A DNA stretch of 19,624 nucleotides. Origin: Hepatocystis sp. ex Piliocolobus tephrosceles (lineage: Eukaryota; Apicomplexa; Aconoidasida; Haemosporida; Plasmodiidae). The stretch spans positions 1-19,624 of the forward strand of contig CABPSV020000305.1 of the NCBI GenBank assembly GCA_902459845.2. Direction: 5' to 3'. Below, piece after piece: positions 15,523 to 19,624 of this stretch (positions are counted from its first letter, which is position 1; each line of letters opens with the position of its first letter). A program made the position numbers and the translations under genes. The notes beneath the pieces were generated by a model. That model was not told the origin of the DNA. It saw nothing but the letters and a program-made list of their open reading frames with translations, and searched no databases.

Positions 15523-17966
15523 CTTTTTGCTGGAGCACGCATTATTACAAAAACAAACAAGATCATACTATTACTATTGAATAAAAAACATATATTAACG
15601 CTAAAGCATTAAAAAAAAAATATATGCTTAATGTATACCTAATTATATATTTTTTTTATTTTGTTATTTTGTTATTTTGTGCTTATGATAGTAATTAAGT
15701 TATTAAGTTATTAAGTAGTAAAATAATTTATTCATATAGAGGATACTTTTATCAAAAAAAAAAAAATAAAAAAATAAAAAAATGGGCTTTAGCGATAAAG
15801 TTGTTCCATAATTATATGCATAACAAATACTACTTAATTGTTTAAGTATCAAAACGTTTTAACTCTTTTATTGTGATATGTCTTTATTTTTCATTTTTAA
15901 GGAATGTGTATATATTTTTTAATTTATTCTTATAACATGTTCTAATAACTAGAAATATTATAAATACTTTGTGAACGGAAAAGGGGCTTAGGACAACATT
16001 ACATGATTATTGGGTTTATGTTCTATTTCCAAAATACACACACATTTATTTTATTTTCACTTTATTTTTACTTTATTTTTACTTTATTTTTTTGCACATT
16101 TTTATTTTATTTTGTAGTTTTTGCAAATTTTCGTATTTGCTTGTAAAAAATAAAATATTTCTCGCATTAATCGTCACACATATTTTTCGTTAATGTATAT
16201 ATGTGTATACACATTTCAGGTATTAATAAAAAAAAAAATATATATAAATAAATAAATAAATAAAAAAGTTGTGTATTTTTTTTTATATAGCATTTTATAT
16301 GCCCCACTTAGTTTTTATTTGTTTATTATTTAATGTTTAAAGGGGCATTGACATATGAGAGCATAAGAATATGTATTTTTACTTATTTATTTATTTATTT
16401 ATTTATTTATTTTTTTACACACATACAACACAAACTAAAAGATATAAAATATATAAAAAGTTGTATATTTTGTTTTAAGGTACAAATAATAACAATTTAT
16501 TTTGTCTTGTTAATACTGTTTTTTTTAAGTATCCTTTGTCAACAAGTATTTATTTATTATTTTACATTTTTTTTTTAAGCAAAATAATAATAGTATTTCA
16601 TTTTTTTTGTTCAATAATATTAAAAAAGACAACTAAAGGATAAACTTATTTTTTTTGTTATCATAAACAGTTCAACAAAAAAAAAAAAAAAAAATATGTA
16701 TAAAATAAAATTACTATATAAAATATTAAAATATAAAAATATTTATTTGTTGAAATATTAACATTTATATAAAAAACTAATCTATTGTTTAAAAAAAAAA
16801 AAAATACTTACAATGGTTGTTTATTTAACGAATTAAAAAGAAAAAAAAAGTTTATACATGTATATATATAATATGTTTAATTAGTATACTATTTTATTTA
16901 ATATTTAATTAGATATTAAATGGTAAGTTATTAATATTATCAGGCATTTTTACAATGTCAAGTAATGTGTGTTAAAATATGTAAACCTATTTAATTCTAA
17001 TTGTTTATCTGTTTATTTGCTTACTTGTTTGTTTATTTGTTTATTTATTTATTTGTTTAGTAATTAATTTTTGTATTATTTTTTATCTAATTATATTTGA
17101 AAATAACATTTTAGTTTAGCAAAGTAATTAAATAAAATTTAATAAACATATGTATTAATTTAACTAAAAACTTAAAGATAACCTTTATTTGTTTTGTTCT
17201 AATAAAACATAGCATGTATTTGTGTCTATGTATATTAACCACATATGCATGTATATATTGTATCATATCAAACATAACACATCAGATAAATACTATTAAT
17301 CAAGTTAATAGAATAATATATTAACAGAAAAATAGACATTTTTTTTTAAATGACTTGTTTAATGATATATACAAGTAAAATAAGTGTTTTTAAAAATTAA
17401 TTGGAACTATGACAAAAAGAATGAAAGTAACAAATATAGTAGTAATAGTAGTAATAATGCTACTAATAAATAATAACATTTAATAGCTTAAAAAGTAAAA
17501 TATTTTTATAAAAAATATAAAATATACTATATAATTCGTCTAAATGTAAATGTAAATATATTTTTTTTTTTTTTTATGTATGTTTTATAATATTAAGATT
17601 TGAATGTATGTGATGTAATACATACAGACATACATACATATACATATATTTATATTTATATGCATAATTATATGACACTGTTTACAAAGACATTCGACTT
17701 AAGTAGAACTATATTTCTCGAATTTCTAAAAAAATATATTAATTCGTTTATGTTTATTTATTAATATATATGCTTAGAGTTATTCCTTTTAGTATTTTTT
17801 ATAAGGTGCATATATATATCTTTTTTTTTTTTTTTTTTTTTGCACGTTATACCCTTTTATTTACCTATCCATTTGTGTACTTACTAGTGTTACAATTTTT
17901 CGATGTTTTTTTTTTTTTTATACGTTTTTTTATCTCGATCTAAATTAGATCTAAATATAATTTTAA

Positions 17967-17978
17967 ATGGTTAACCAT
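17967..17978. promoter_or_regulatory. 12-bp palindrome containing a tiny upstream ORF start
   Basis: ATGGTTAACCAT is a perfect palindrome about 96 bp before the chosen kinase start. Its ATG opens a five-codon frame ending in TAG (ATG GTT AAC CAT AAT TAG). If transcribed it would be an upstream ORF. Function not shown. Confidence 0.3.
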
Positions 17979-18012
17979 AATTAGCAATACTTGGAATACC
18001 ATTGTATAAGCC

Positions 18013-18048
<36 letters not shown>

Positions 18049-18073
18049 TCTTACCATCCCCTGTATAATTAAA

Positions 18074-19406
18074 ATGAACGCAAAACAGTTCCCCATAAAA
18101 AAGAATAGTTGCGAAAAGGATATTATAAATGCACTTAAGTGGAAAATCAAAGAAAAAAAGAAAGAATACGCAAGGTTTCGTTTTTTACAAGGTAATCATA
18201 TTGAGAAGAAAGGAGAGGGGAATGACAATATTTTCATGGCTAGTAAAAAAAACAACAATAATAATAACAATAATAATAACAATAATAATAACAATAATAA
18301 TAACAATAATAATAACAATAATAATGACAATAATAATAATAATGATGATAATAATGATGATAATGATGATGATAGTAAGTGTGTTGAATCATCAAAGATT
18401 GTTTATGTATATACATGTAATAGTGATAACAAATATGTTTTAAATATAGATGATGACGATGACAGTGATGGATATAGACATTTTCAAAAATTAAACAATA
18501 GATTTGTTGATAATTTAAGAAGAGTTAAAAATGGAAAGAGTATTAAACAAAATAATAAATTTGAAAAAGAGGAAAGGATACATATACCTTTAAATATATT
18601 AACAAATAGATATGATTGTTGGGATGTGTTACAAGCAACTAATAATCTGGCAGAAGAAAATAGATTAGGTACTGGAGGTAATGGTGTAGTATATAAAGGT
18701 TTACTAAAAGGATGTATTCCTGTTGCTGTAAAAGTTTTAAAAAGAAATGAAAATAATGGTTTTGAAAATGAAATGATAATTATGAGTAGGTATAGACATA
18801 AAAATATTTTATCGTTATTAGGTTATGCTAAAGATCGTATTAATTTTTATTTAATATTTGAATATATTATTTTAGGAGATTTAAGAACTCTTTTATATAA
18901 TCATCATTATTTTTACAAAACAAAAAATAATTATAATGCTTCTGCATCATTTTTTAATTCATGTTCTATTTCAAATCAAAAACAGTCTTGTTTTTGTCAG
19001 TCCCATTACGGTTTAATGAATAGCAATAAACAGCCTTTTATTCTGAATAATAGGAATATCGGTACTAATGGCGTCAAATTTTACAATACTTGTGGTAGTA
19101 GCAAACATAAAAATCTGAATTTAACCTGTATAAATCATTTAAGAAATATGAATAATCCTAGTCAACAAGAAACACAACATGGTAATCAAATAACTCCCCC
19201 ATATTTATCTTCTAGTACTAGAATTAATATATTAACACAAGTAATAAATGCTTTGTGTTATTTACATACTTCGAATCCTGTAGTATATCATAGAGACTTA
19301 AAATCAGCAAACATTTTAATTGATGATAAGTTTAATGTCAAATTAGGAGATTTTGGTTTATCTTTTATTTATATAAAAAACAATAACGTGTTTAACCTGA
19401 CTGGTG
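18074..19406 (+). CDS. Protein kinase, tyrosine-kinase-like (TKL) group, 5' part only
   Basis: This is the first exon, 444 codons plus one base; the rest lies beyond the window. ATG 18074 is chosen over the in-frame ATG at 18002 because the latter's extension is mostly Phe encoded by a poly-T tract, typical of untranslated DNA. Residues about 60-99 are an Asn then Asp run. The segment before the domain (DVLQATNNLAEENRLG) and the loop GTGGNGVV (199-206) resemble plant receptor-like and IRAK/Pelle kinases. VAVKVLK holds the ATP-binding Lys (220). FENEM is the alpha-C Glu region. An insertion of about 100 residues rich in Asn, Ser and Cys separates LRTLLYN from RINILTQVINALCYLH. The catalytic loop HRDLKSANIL (from 406) and DFG (426-428) are intact, so the enzyme should be active. 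The exon ends after NLTG at a GTGAGT donor, inside the activation segment, where the family continues with GT.GY.(A/D)PE. Which Plasmodium TKL it is cannot be decided. Confidence 0.85.
18251..18375 (+). repeat. Asn/Asp homopolymer-like coding tract
   Basis: An AAT/AAC run passes into GAT-rich codons and encodes more than 25 Asn and then mixed Asn/Asp in the kinase N-terminus. Such tracts are common in Plasmodium proteins. The overlapping frame at 18129-18443 is a shadow of it. Confidence 0.9.
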
Positions 19407-19429
19407 GTGAGTAAAAAAAAAAAAAATAA

Positions 19430-19624
19430 CTAGTAGTGTTAGTGGTAGTGTTAGTGGTAGTGCTAATAGTAGTGCTAATAGTAGTGTTAGTAGTAGTGCT
19501 AATAGTAGTGCTAATAGTAATGCTAATAGTAGTGCTAATAGTAATGCTAATAGTAATGCTAATAGTAATGCTAATAGTAGTGCTAATAGTAATGCTAATA
19601 GTAATGCTAATAGTAATGCTTAGT
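19430..19624. repeat. Minisatellite of agtgctaat / agtaatgctaat units in the kinase intron
   Basis: It begins with agtgttagtggt units and passes into agtagtgctaat and agtaatgctaat units up to the window end. It starts about 24 bp after the predicted donor at 19407, so it is read as intronic. Its unit length is a multiple of three and one frame is open (Ser/Asn/Ala/Gly) until a TAG three bases before the window end. The in-frame stop at 19412-19414 argues against translation with the kinase. Confidence 0.85.

Larger units (their letters stand above)
14958..18073. other. Divergent intergenic region, WD gene (-) and kinase gene (+)
   Basis: About 3.1 kb of A/T-rich DNA with no gene I can support. 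It contains a 47-nt T homopolymer, (TTTA)n tracts at about 16380-16411 and 17013-17058, a short hairpin at 17605-17626 (7-bp arms, 8-nt loop), a catacata-rich tract near 17620-17650, and a poly-T run just before the kinase start. The 81-codon frame at 16333-16578 is built largely on the (TTTA)n tract and a hydrophobic T-rich frame, so I do not accept it. The region should hold promoters for both flanking genes. Confidence 0.6.

Noticed and set aside
16333..16578. 81-codon open frame as a small membrane protein
   Set aside because: It is mostly translated (TTTA)n and T-rich DNA with no start context, paralogue or intron signal.
18002..18073. Upstream in-frame start of the kinase (Phe run)
   Set aside because: The poly-T tract encodes a run of Phe with no counterpart expected in this family. 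ATG 18074 is more plausible, although a membrane-anchored form cannot be fully excluded.
14958..18073. Centromere
   Set aside because: Plasmodium centromeres are about 2-3 kb of more than 97% A+T with imperfect repeats. This region has too many G and C bases spread throughout.

Overview
The window is from a eukaryote with an extremely AT-rich genome. Three things point to an apicomplexan of the genus Plasmodium: long poly-A, poly-T and (AT)n tracts in all non-coding DNA, short AT-rich introns with GT/AG borders, and coding regions full of Asn/Lys codons with Asn runs and short peptide repeats. I cannot name the species from sequence alone. The base composition argues against a GC-richer lineage such as P. 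vivax.

Left half (about 1-10,190): four head-to-tail copies of a 2.4-2.7 kb unit, plus the first ~80 bp of a fifth at the right edge. Each unit has a long upstream region with conserved islands and one small two-exon gene on the + strand. Exon 1 (121 or 166 nt) encodes a signal peptide and a short, highly variable mature segment. An intron of 281-327 bp follows. Exon 2 encodes a conserved membrane-proximal helix, one conserved transmembrane segment and a variable low-complexity tail. The predicted proteins have 133, 165, 100 and 138 residues. I do not recognise the family. Its topology recalls the early-transcribed membrane proteins (ETRAMPs) of the parasitophorous vacuole, but those are normally single-exon and I see no sequence match. 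The variable segment of exon 1 differs far more between copies than the adjoining intron does, which suggests diversifying selection. This array is the most interesting part of the window.

Right half (about 10,200-19,624): three genes that look like ordinary chromosomal genes. A 573-residue protein (+, 10576-12297) looks like a degenerate NlpC/P60 or permuted-papain-fold protein without obvious catalytic residues. It converges with a two-exon WD-repeat protein (-, 14870-12632, 617 aa after splicing), whose intron holds two minisatellites. After a 3.2 kb divergent intergenic region with no recognisable gene comes the 5' part of a tyrosine-kinase-like (TKL, IRAK/plant-receptor-kinase type) protein kinase (+, from 18074). 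It is cut by an intron in the activation segment and runs off the window end.

The layout fits either the edge of a multigene-family region next to core genes or a chromosome-internal expansion. No functional link between the array and the right-hand genes can be shown. Clean minisatellites occur at many places: window start, 9.6 kb, 11.8 kb in a coding region, 12.5 kb, 14.4-14.9 kb and 19.4 kb.
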